Shown here in pieces: positions 14,851 to 20,904 of a stretch of DNA of 20,904 nucleotides (positions are counted from its first letter, which is position 1; the number at the start of each line of letters is the position of its first letter). Location: assembly GCA_964343345.1 (NCBI GenBank), contig CAYFJE010000010.1, positions 1 through 20,904 on the forward strand, read 5' to 3'. The position numbers and the translations under genes were made by a program. The stretch comes from UBA6624 sp964343345 [NCBI: uncultured bacterium]. Its GTDB lineage: Bacteria > UBP7 > UBA6624. The notes under the pieces were generated by a model. The model made no database searches, was not told the DNA's origin, and worked only from the letters and a program-made list of their open reading frames with translations.

Positions 14851-16511
14851 AAATCATCTTCAGATAATTCTCTGTATTTAACACCCATCCCATCAAGCTT
14901 TGGTAAACCCTTTTGCCATCTTTTTAAAAAATCATCATAATCTTTTCTCTCGGGCAAAGTCCAAACAACTTCAGCCATTGCAGCAGTCCGAGGAAAAGCC
15001 ATATACATAAGCTTATCCCAATTGTAAATATACTCAGTCCACAAATTACCTTGTGCACCTAGAACCCGATTAACCTGTTCTCCTTTCAACTCTTCAGGAA
15101 CAGGTTCGAAAGAATAAACTTTTTTCAGTGGCAAATATCCCCCAATAGCTTCCGGTTCATTTTCTGAATCTCCTTGATAATAATCAAAATAAGAATGAGA
15201 TGTTGGGGACATAACGATGTCATGACCTTTATTAGCAGCATCTATTCCATATTGCCAACTTCGCCAAACCATCATTGCTGCATTCGGAGCGAGGCCTCCT
15301 TCTTGAATCTCATCCCATCCAATTAAACGTCTACCATTTGAATTGAGAAAAGATTCTATTTTCTTGATATACCAACTTTGTAAACCATGCTCATCTCCAA
15401 GACCTTCTTTTTTTATAAATTCCTGAACATCCGGATTATTTTTCCAAGGACCTTTTGGAGCCTCGTCTCCTCCAATGTGAATAAACTCCGAAGGAAAAAG
15501 GGCCATAACTTCATCAAGAACATCCTCTAAAAAATCAAATGTTTCTTTCTTTATGTTATAAACACCATTTGAGACTCCCCACCTTGTCATAACTTTATCA
15601 GGAGCACCTGGATTTCCAAACTGTGGATATGAAGCAATTGCAGCTGAAGAATGCCCAGGTATTTCAATTTCAGGAACAATATTTATAAATAATTTCTCAG
15701 CATATTTGACAACATCACTAATTTCAGCTTGTGTGTAAAAGCCGCAATACTCAACACCATCACCAATATTTCTGTTTCCTCTTTTCGGAGACTCTTCTCT
15801 ACAACTTCCGAACTCAGTAAGCCTTGGCCACTTTTTAATCTCAATTCTCCAACCCTGATCTTCCGTGAGATGCCAATGAAAATTATTGAATTTATAAAAT
15901 GCCAACAAATCTAAAAACTTCTTGATTTCATCAACAGTAAAAAAATGCCTTCCAACATCCAAATGCATTCCTCTCCATTTGAATCTTGGACTGTCCTTGA
16001 TTTTCAAGCCGGGCAGAACACAGCTTTGAACGGAACAACCTTTTAAAGGAAGTAATTGCCTTATAGTTTGTGTAGCATAAAAAAAACCTTCAGGAGAATT
16101 TGACAAAATTTCTACATAGTGTGAATTGATATTAATAATATATCCTTCATCTCCAATGGATTCATCATCAATCCAACCGAAATAAACAAATTTCGTTTTT
16201 TCATGAAGACGACTCTCTTTTGGCGAAATCGGTTTTGGATCACTTAACCAATGTCCAGTAAAAGAAGTCTCTAAGTCAATATTTAAAATATCAAAAAAAT
16301 AATCCAAAGCATCTTCTGTTATTTTCCTTTCTTCAGCATGAGAAACTTTCCAATCCATCGAAGCCCTGCCTCCCCAAACCCAAAATTTAACATCTTCATC
16401 AAAAGAAAACTCCTCATCTGAGAATGAGATTTCATTCGGTCTTGGAATAATTGAAAAATCGTCTTTGAACATGTCAACAAAAAAAAGAAAAGAAAGAATA
16501 AAAGAATACAT
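14847..16511 (-). CDS. Glycoside hydrolase family 20 beta-N-acetylhexosaminidase
   Basis: GH20 enzymes remove terminal GlcNAc or GalNAc from chitin, glycans or, possibly here, peptidoglycan fragments, by substrate-assisted catalysis. The 554-residue protein has an N-terminal GH20b domain (about 20-170) and a catalytic barrel beginning at PRFKWRGMHLDVGRHFF (175-191). Then come FHWHLTEDQGWR, VPEIEIPGHSSAAIASYP, the catalytic Asp349-Glu350 pair in FIHIGGDEAPK, LIGWDEI, VWRSW and GAQGNLWTEYI. All expected catalytic residues are visible. The start ATG has a clear GGAGG 9 nt upstream. The first 12 residues (MYSFILSFLFFV) are hydrophobic but lack basic residues and a clear cleavage site, so export is uncertain. 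It is convergent with anmK, overlapping it by 4 bp, and could feed the recycling pathway in place of the GH3 enzyme NagZ. It is the last gene of the minus-strand unit. Confidence 0.95.
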   Translation of the reverse strand: MYSFILSFLFFVDMFKDDFSIIPRPNEISFSDEEFSFDEDVKFWVWGGRASMDWKVSHAEERKITEDALDYFFDILNIDLETSFTGHWLSDPKPISPKESRLHEKTKFVYFGWIDDESIGDEGYIININSHYVEILSNSPEGFFYATQTIRQLLPLKGCSVQSCVLPGLKIKDSPRFKWRGMHLDVGRHFFTVDEIKKFLDLLAFYKFNNFHWHLTEDQGWRIEIKKWPRLTEFGSCREESPKRGNRNIGDGVEYCGFYTQAEISDVVKYAEKLFINIVPEIEIPGHSSAAIASYPQFGNPGAPDKVMTRWGVSNGVYNIKKETFDFLEDVLDEVMALFPSEFIHIGGDEAPKGPWKNNPDVQEFIKKEGLGDEHGLQSWYIKKIESFLNSNGRRLIGWDEIQEGGLAPNAAMMVWRSWQYGIDAANKGHDIVMSPTSHSYFDYYQGDSENEPEAIGGYLPLKKVYSFEPVPEELKGEQVNRVLGAQGNLWTEYIYNWDKLMYMAFPRTAAMAEVVWTLPERKDYDDFLKRWQKGLPKLDGMGVKYRELSEDDF

Positions 16512-16520
16512 AAAAAAAAA

Positions 16521-16525
16521 CCTCC
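16521..16525 (-). promoter_or_regulatory. Shine-Dalgarno site of the GH20 gene
   Basis: CCTCC on the plus strand reads GGAGG on the minus strand, 9 nt before the ATG at 16511 with an all-T spacer. It decides the long start (MYSFILS) over the internal ATG at residue 14. It is one of the few strong ribosome-binding sites in the window. Confidence 0.75.
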
Positions 16526-16555
16526 ATCTGATAAAATTCTAAACTCGATTTTTAT

Positions 16556-17029
16556 TCAGCCGAAAGTAGCCAAAATCTCTGAAAGAAATGAGGTTGGGAA
16601 GAATATAAGAAAAAAAAGAAAAATCAATAAAATCAAATCGCATCTAAAGCATTGTTTTTTTGCTTTTTGAATATCTCCAATTTCATTTTCTATCTCGTAA
16701 GAAACTTTTGTACAAAACTTAAGGCTTGCAGCCTCAGTTAATATCGCAAGTATCACAATTAGAAGCTTGTTCTTAACGGCTGAAGAATTTATTATGTATG
16801 AAATGAAAATAGGATTTTCAAAAAAAAGAATCACTGAAGCAGAAATTGGCACAATGGTCATCAAAGATATTTCGGTTTTTCTCAAAAAATTCTCAAGAAA
16901 TTTTGCTTTTTCAAAATCATTTTTTTTAATTTTTTTAACATAATCATTTCTGTAAAGAACAAAAATAAACCAAGATAAAGTTAAAAAACCATTAATCTGC
17001 CAAAAAACTATATTTGATGAAGATTCCAT
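16556..17029 (-). CDS. Small integral membrane protein of unknown function (157 aa)
   Basis: Hydrophobicity suggests four membrane helices: about residues 6-26 (FWQINGFLTLSWFIFVLY), 54-70, 82-102 and 130-153, with a charged, lysine-rich loop after the first and a KxSYEIENEIGDIQKAKKQC segment before the last. I do not recognise a family with certainty. The pattern of a first helix with a W followed by an aromatic SWFxxVLY and a later KLLIVILAILTEA helix loosely recalls HemJ/DUF2269-type four-helix proteins, but the conserved HemJ histidine and lysine context is not evident. The gene abuts apgM exactly (the ATG follows its TAA directly), so it is very probably translated by coupling. The 44 bp after it lead to GH20 and contain that gene's ribosome-binding site. 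Function unknown. Confidence 0.75.
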   Translation of the reverse strand: MESSSNIVFWQINGFLTLSWFIFVLYRNDYVKKIKKNDFEKAKFLENFLRKTEISLMTIVPISASVILFFENPIFISYIINSSAVKNKLLIVILAILTEAASLKFCTKVSYEIENEIGDIQKAKKQCFRCDLILLIFLFFLIFFPTSFLSEILATFG

Positions 17030-17041
17030 TTAACTTAAATA
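17025..17041 (-). repeat. 17-bp direct repeat, copy 1 (spans the apgM stop and next start)
   Basis: On the minus strand this reads TATTTAAGTTAAATGGA and matches 19047-19063 exactly. In this copy the sequence contains the apgM TAA and the ATGGA start of the 157-aa membrane protein. Flanks do not match. It could be chance in AT-rich DNA. Confidence 0.5.
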
Positions 17042-18214
17042 AGTTTTCAATCTTGATGCATGAGCTAAAACTATTGGCATTATTTCTTTAGCGTATATAG
17101 AACCAATAGACCCTTTCTTTGCCTCTTCTTCAGAGAATCTTGGAAGACCATCACCTCTAGCTCTTCCACCATAAATCAGCAGAGGGACTCGATGCCAAGA
17201 ATGACCCCTGTAACAACATGGAGTACAGTGATCCCCTGTAACAACAAGAACATCGAAATTTGATTTTTCCATAATTTTTCTTAATATCAAATCAGCTTCT
17301 TCAACACATAGTGTCTTTTTTTCAAAATTTCCATCTTCTCCAGCAGCATCCGTATCCTTGTAATGAAAAAAAACAAAATCTTCTTTTGAACCTACAGCTT
17401 CTCTTATTCTTGAATCCATATCGTTTGGGTATTTTTTTGCATCCATCCCTAAATATCTTCCAACACCTATATAACAAGGATAGTTTGCTATAGCTTTACA
17501 TGTAATCAAATGTTTTCTCTCCATCGTTTGAATAGGCCTTAAAACATCTGCACCCCTGAGAAGGACCCCATTTGCTTTTTTCTCATTTTCAATTAAATTA
17601 TTAGCAAACTGAGTCCATGCAGACATAACAAGCCTAGATCGTCTAAAATCACTTCCTACAGTAGGAAATTCAGGAAAAACACCTGTTTTTCCAGAATCAT
17701 TTCCTGGCAAAGGCCCATTTAAACCCTCTCCGCGAAAAACAACTGAAAACCTATGACCTTTCCCGGGGATAAGAATTGCTTTACAGCCCTCAATATCTAT
17801 CTTAGAAATTTTATTTAAAATTTTGAGAGCATCTCTTGTTTTTATCCTTCCTGCCCTTCTATCTACAACTTTTCCGTTTTCAAAAAAGGCTAAATTGCCT
17901 CTAACAGCCAGGTCCCCTGGCATTAAATCAAAACCTAAACCAAGGGCTTCAAAAACACCTCTTCCAGTAGCATGCTTAACTGGATCAAAACCAAAAAGAG
18001 CCATATGTGCCATTTCTGAACCGGGGGTAATACCTTCTCCAATTGGAAGATGCATGCCCATCGAGCTTTTTTTTGAAATTGAATCAAGATAAGGTGTTTT
18101 TGCATGGCTCAATGGAGTTTTTTTTTCATTGTCCGGCAAATCACCAACACCATCTATGACAAAAAACAATATCCTTCCACCTTTAGTGGCTAATTGATTC
18201 CAGTTAAGATTCAT
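17030..18214 (-). CDS. apgM: Cofactor-independent phosphoglycerate mutase, archaeal type
   Basis: ApgM interconverts 2- and 3-phosphoglycerate in glycolysis and gluconeogenesis through a phosphoserine intermediate, without 2,3-bisphosphoglycerate. The 394-residue protein belongs to the alkaline phosphatase superfamily: FFVIDGVGD (Asp21), the catalytic-serine region GEGITPGSEMAHMALFGFDP (Ser66), GRGVFEALG, the RNLATV-like metal region HYKDTDAAGEDG (Asp289), and VVTGDHCTPCC with a later His338 (Asp328, His329, His338). Length matches the archaeal type (about 400). Where the archaeal form has DxxGHDG, this one has DAAGEDG, so the expected histidine metal ligand is Glu293; this may be a subfamily trait. 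The ATG lies 2 bp from the ferredoxin stop, and the stop abuts the next membrane-protein gene. A related phosphohydrolase activity cannot be excluded. Confidence 0.88.
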   Translation of the reverse strand: MNLNWNQLATKGGRILFFVIDGVGDLPDNEKKTPLSHAKTPYLDSISKKSSMGMHLPIGEGITPGSEMAHMALFGFDPVKHATGRGVFEALGLGFDLMPGDLAVRGNLAFFENGKVVDRRAGRIKTRDALKILNKISKIDIEGCKAILIPGKGHRFSVVFRGEGLNGPLPGNDSGKTGVFPEFPTVGSDFRRSRLVMSAWTQFANNLIENEKKANGVLLRGADVLRPIQTMERKHLITCKAIANYPCYIGVGRYLGMDAKKYPNDMDSRIREAVGSKEDFVFFHYKDTDAAGEDGNFEKKTLCVEEADLILRKIMEKSNFDVLVVTGDHCTPCCYRGHSWHRVPLLIYGGRARGDGLPRFSEEEAKKGSIGSIYAKEIMPIVLAHASRLKTYLS

Positions 18215-18216
18215 GC

Positions 18217-18468
18217 TTATTCGAAATATTTTTTATTTATTTCTATGTATCCAATCCACTCATCAGGGATATCTTCTTCAGGATATATCGCTTCAACTGG
18301 ACATACAGAAACACATGCACCACAATCAATGCATGTATCTGGATCTATGTAAACTTGAACCTCTCCATCATCATCCTCTTCCCTAGGATGAATACAATCA
18401 ACGGGACAAGCATCAATGCATGCTCTATCTTTTGTATCAACACATGGTTCACAAATGACATGTGTCAT
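18217..18468 (-). CDS. 7Fe ferredoxin ([3Fe-4S][4Fe-4S], Thermus/Azotobacter type)
   Basis: This 83-residue low-potential electron carrier has Cys6, Cys9, Cys17, Cys21 and Cys25 in the first half and CIDCGACVSVCP (Cys46, 49, 52, 56) in the second. The spacing Cys9-x7-Cys17, with threonine at the place of the middle cysteine of an 8Fe ferredoxin, matches the [3Fe-4S] site of 7Fe ferredoxins; the second CxxCxxC plus Cys21 would bind [4Fe-4S]. The start MTHVICEPC and the end PEEDIPDEWIGYIEINKKYF resemble Thermus ferredoxin closely by memory. The protein is strongly acidic. A loop with EEDDDGEV (30-37) is longer than usual. Its ATG overlaps the preceding IscA-like stop by one base (TAATG), linking the two genes in translation. 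The redox partner is unknown. Confidence 0.93.
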   Translation of the reverse strand: MTHVICEPCVDTKDRACIDACPVDCIHPREEDDDGEVQVYIDPDTCIDCGACVSVCPVEAIYPEEDIPDEWIGYIEINKKYFE

Positions 18469-19040
18469 TATGAAAAAGAACTCCCTCCACTACCACAACC
18501 ACAACCAGCACCTTCAGGACTGTTTGGATTTGAAAGCTTTAATCCAGCCCCTTGAACACTCATCACATAATCCATTCTTGTACCTTTGATCATTGGCAAA
18601 GAATCCTTCTCGATAGAGATTTTCAGCCCATTCTGCTCAACAAGAAAATCATCCTCATTGAAATCTTTAATGAATTTAAAATGATATTCAAAAGTGCAAT
18701 TACATGTAGTGTTAACCTTGATATGTAAACCAATATATGCATCATCCTCTTCTTTCATTGTCTCTAATATCACTTTGGATGCTCTATCTGTAACAACAAA
18801 AATAGCATCTGACATTTCTTCAATCATCAAATTAATTTCATTGAGGATTTCTTCTAACTCTTCCTTTTTTCTCCCGTGGCCTAAAACGCCTTGCTCAAGG
18901 GTCTCAAAACTAGAGACACCACAACCGACACAATGAATGCCTCTTGCTTTTAAAGAATCTGCAGCATAAGGATACTTCTCAATAATTGATGAAATTGTCA
19001 TATCTTTCGTTACTTTGTTTTTAATATCTACTGAGCTCAT
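18468..19040 (-). CDS. DUF1858 - A-type Fe-S carrier (IscA/HesB-like) fusion protein
   Basis: The 190-residue protein has two recognisable domains. Residues about 8-70 form a DUF1858/ScdA-N-like helical domain (TKDMTISSIIEKYPYAADSLKARG, CVGCGVSSFETLEQGVLGHG in pieces) with the redox-type pair Cys37 and Cys40. Residues about 78-190 are an A-type carrier (IscA, SufA, ErpA, HesB): FVVTDRASKVI, YIGLHIKV, SIEKDSLPMIKGTRMDYV, GLKLSNPNS and the C-terminal GCGCGSGGSSF with Cys180 and Cys182. The first carrier cysteine is expected in GCSGF; here the site reads TCNCTFEY with two cysteines (113 and 115). A-type proteins pass Fe-S clusters to apo-enzymes; the DUF1858 part suggests an added thiol or docking role, which is inference. 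The ATG has GGAGG 4 nt upstream. The stop overlaps the ferredoxin start, a likely functional pair. Confidence 0.87.
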   Translation of the reverse strand: MSSVDIKNKVTKDMTISSIIEKYPYAADSLKARGIHCVGCGVSSFETLEQGVLGHGRKKEELEEILNEINLMIEEMSDAIFVVTDRASKVILETMKEEDDAYIGLHIKVNTTCNCTFEYHFKFIKDFNEDDFLVEQNGLKISIEKDSLPMIKGTRMDYVMSVQGAGLKLSNPNSPEGAGCGCGSGGSSFS

Positions 19041-19044
19041 AAAA

Positions 19045-19049
19045 CCTCC
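19045..19049 (-). promoter_or_regulatory. Shine-Dalgarno site of the DUF1858-IscA gene
   Basis: CCTCC on the plus strand reads GGAGG on the minus strand, 4 nt before the ATG at 19040. The same bases belong to a four-codon frame (ATG GAG GTT TTA TGA) whose stop overlaps the gene's ATG as ATGA. Confidence 0.7.
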
Positions 19050-19063
19050 ATTTAACTTAAATA
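19047..19063 (-). repeat. 17-bp direct repeat, copy 2 (upstream of the DUF1858-IscA gene)
   Basis: This is identical to 17025-17041 on the minus strand. Here it lies in the 27-bp gap after the YfhO-like gene and runs into the Shine-Dalgarno site. It sits just before a translated start, as in copy 1, but at a different offset. Confidence 0.5.
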
Positions 19064-19067
19064 TATT

Positions 19068-20904
19068 CTAAATCTTAATAAAGAAAAAGGCAAAAATTAA
19101 CAAGAATGCTGACATGCTTAGGTAAAACGAAAAAGGAAATCCTGGAAGTGTATATTTGTAATTTTCAAAACTTTCAGGTTGTCCTAAAAAGGAATAAGCC
19201 ACTTTTGGTAAAATTTTTCCTTCACTATTCCATCCAGGATACCACCACGCAGGAACAAAATAGACGCCCTCATTAATTTCTTCTTTGTCTACATATAAAA
19301 AATCTCTAACATCACCTGTAAATAGATTTGCAAGAATAGAAGCTTCATTTTCTTGATTCGAATATTTCAATTTATGTTCAGGAAAATAATCAAATTCATA
19401 GTGATATACATGTTGAAAATCAAATGTCGAAATCTCTCTTTTGTATCTATAAAAAACCTCTCCTGCTACAAGATGGATATCAGGCTCTGTGTCAATTTTT
19501 AATTTAGTTCTGGACCAAATTTCACTTAATCTTATTAAATCCGAAACAGTTGGATGCTCCATTCCAGTTGAAGGAATAAAAAAATCTTGGAACTGAGAAG
19601 CCCAAACAGACTGAAGTGGAGAATTTATTTGAAACCTTAGAGGTTTGCTTTCACAGTTTGAGAAAATTGGATCATCCCAAAGATATCCATTCGGACTTCC
19701 CAGATATGCAGCAAAAGGTTTTTTCATGTCTATGCTTTCTTGTTTTAAATTTTCAGAATATGTATCAAGAAACCAAACAGAAGTATTTTCGCTTGGACAA
19801 TCTTCAGCGACAACAAAATCAATATCCTTCTCTGGAATATATTCATAAAACCTTACATTCCAACGCCAAAATATACCCAAGAAAGTTTCTAGAATTAAAA
19901 ATAGTCCAACTAAAAAATAAGGTTTTTTTACATTATCACTTTTAATGAACAAATAGAGAAAAGTGACAGGGAGAACAAAATGTAAAAAAGATTCGGGAAA
20001 AACAAAATTCGACAAAGAAAAAAACACAAAACAAATTAGAACAAAAGATATAAATGCTTCTTTTCTATTGAAACTCATATTTCTATTCTTCAAAAGGCCT
20101 CCCAAATATAAACAAAAGAAAAACAAGACACCAAGCATGAATCTGTGAAAATCTCTAAAATACCCTAAAAACGGAATTACTTTAACCAAAACACCATACC
20201 CAGGACCCCAAGAAAAAATCAAAAATAGAAATATCCCTGTGAGATAAATATTATTTTGAAAAGATGGCCTGAATCGAAAAAATAAAAAAAACAAAAATAA
20301 AGGCCATAAGGTTGACAAATAAGAAGAAGCCACTGGATCGTAAGAAGCGATATCATTCAAACCTAGGAGTGGGAAAAAACCATTGAATAATGTTTTGAAT
20401 TCAATACCACCTTGAGTACCCCAAAATGAACTATCTCTTAAAGAATATTGAGCTAAATGATAAGTTGAAACAATCTGAGGAGCAGACAGTAACAAGCTTG
20501 CAATTATTGTAAAAATAAAAATCTTAAGAACTTTGAAAACTTCGGAAATGTTAAAAGAAAAAATATAAATCAACAAAATAAATAAAACAATGATGCTTCC
20601 CTGGGGTTGCCCTGAAAGAAACGAAGAAGAAAGCAAAAAAACCAACCAAAGAATCTCTTTTTTAGGAAATTCCTTTTTTCTAATTTTTGAAAAAATAAAA
20701 TCAATAGAAAAAGCTGCCCAAGGCAAAATGCAACTTGAGAGTATGAGATTTATATTTGTAGATTGAGATTGATGAAAACCATAATTGCAAAAAATTAAAG
20801 TAGGAATCCAAATAGCCCAATTCTTCAAACCCTTAAACTTTAATAAAGAGACCATCCCATAACACATTAAAAAATTACATAAGATAAGTAAGAAAACATA
20901 TTCT
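19068..20904 (-). CDS. YfhO-like polytopic membrane protein (5' end missing)
   Basis: At least 611 residues are visible, ending at TAG 19068-19070. The ATG at 20867 is not a true start: the frame stays open to the window edge with more hydrophobic residues before it. About ten hydrophobic helices fill the first 340 residues, including an ERD-like surface (YFRDFHRFMLGVLFFF) and an aromatic lumenal loop. Then comes a soluble domain of about 230 residues and a single C-terminal helix (FSFYLSMSAFLLIFAFFFIKI). The soluble part ends with EGVYFVPAWWYPGWNSEGKILP followed by YKYTLPGF, the layout of YfhO and related GT-C-like membrane proteins that modify or flip glycans (inferred from family; YfhO in Gram-positives glycosylates lipoteichoic acid). 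Catalytic acidic residues are not clear, so the substrate is open. A 27-bp gap separates it from the DUF1858-IscA gene. Confidence 0.75.
   Translation of the reverse strand, partial: EYVFLLILCNFLMCYGMVSLLKFKGLKNWAIWIPTLIFCNYGFHQSQSTNINLILSSCILPWAAFSIDFIFSKIRKKEFPKKEILWLVFLLSSSFLSGQPQGSIIVLFILLIYIFSFNISEVFKVLKIFIFTIIASLLLSAPQIVSTYHLAQYSLRDSSFWGTQGGIEFKTLFNGFFPLLGLNDIASYDPVASSYLSTLWPLFLFFLFFRFRPSFQNNIYLTGIFLFLIFSWGPGYGVLVKVIPFLGYFRDFHRFMLGVLFFFCLYLGGLLKNRNMSFNRKEAFISFVLICFVFFSLSNFVFPESFLHFVLPVTFLYLFIKSDNVKKPYFLVGLFLILETFLGIFWRWNVRFYEYIPEKDIDFVVAEDCPSENTSVWFLDTYSENLKQESIDMKKPFAAYLGSPNGYLWDDPIFSNCESKPLRFQINSPLQSVWASQFQDFFIPSTGMEHPTVSDLIRLSEIWSRTKLKIDTEPDIHLVAGEVFYRYKREISTFDFQHVYHYEFDYFPEHKLKYSNQENEASILANLFTGDVRDFLYVDKEEINEGVYFVPAWWYPGWNSEGKILPKVAYSFLGQPESFENYKYTLPGFPFSFYLSMSAFLLIFAFFFIKI

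Noticed and set aside
16512-16555. Possible terminator or small RNA between the 157-aa gene and GH20
   Set aside because: The 44 bp contain an A-tract and the GH20 ribosome-binding site but no stable GC stem.
1-20904. CRISPR array, tRNA, insertion sequence or prophage remnant
   Set aside because: No spaced direct repeats, cloverleaf sequence, transposase motif or phage gene was found, and coding genes fill nearly all the DNA.

Overview
The window is about one third GC and almost entirely coding. It carries 18 protein genes, two of them cut by the window edges. I saw no tRNA, rRNA, CRISPR array, insertion sequence or phage gene. No gap between genes exceeds about 80 bp, so the layout is that of a streamlined genome. 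The organism is a bacterium: MurQ and AnmK imply peptidoglycan recycling, and UvrA/UvrC, RuvX and AlaS are of bacterial type. TGA, TAA and TAG are all used as stops, so the genetic code is standard. The mix of a Thermus-type 7Fe ferredoxin, an archaeal-type phosphoglycerate mutase (ApgM) and PolX does not fix a phylum for me; an AT-rich, uncultivated lineage is plausible.

Layout. (1) 3-3237, + strand: the 3' part of uvrA, then uvrC, whose product stops short of the usual C-terminal (HhH)2 domain. (2) 3230-4342, - strand: a saccharopine/lysine dehydrogenase-like oxidoreductase. (3) 4419-8460, + strand: an overlapping run of an MscS-type channel, an unknown 214-aa protein, a CCA/poly(A)-type nucleotidyltransferase and a CaCA cation exchanger. 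(4) 8451-12918, - strand: PolX-PHP, then alaS, then ruvX. (5) 12954-14850, + strand: murQ and anmK. (6) 14847-20904, - strand, in order of transcription: a YfhO-like membrane protein (5' end off the window), a DUF1858-IscA fusion, a 7Fe ferredoxin, apgM, a small membrane protein and a GH20 hexosaminidase.

How the genes may work together. GH20, AnmK and MurQ could form a muropeptide-sugar salvage module: hexosaminidase releases amino sugars, AnmK phosphorylates anhydro-MurNAc, and MurQ removes the lactyl ether to give GlcNAc-6-P. The DUF1858-IscA fusion and the 7Fe ferredoxin overlap by one base and look like a small Fe-S/redox unit. UvrA and UvrC belong to nucleotide excision repair, while PolX-PHP and RuvX concern DNA or RNA processing.

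Points that stand out: UvrC without its HhH tail; PolX with polymerase aspartates lost but all nuclease metal ligands kept; acidic substitutions at conserved positions in the CCA-type enzyme and ApgM; and three out of three convergent gene pairs with overlapping stop codons. I did not find a clear previously undescribed multi-gene system. The closest candidate is the DUF1858-IscA/ferredoxin pair.
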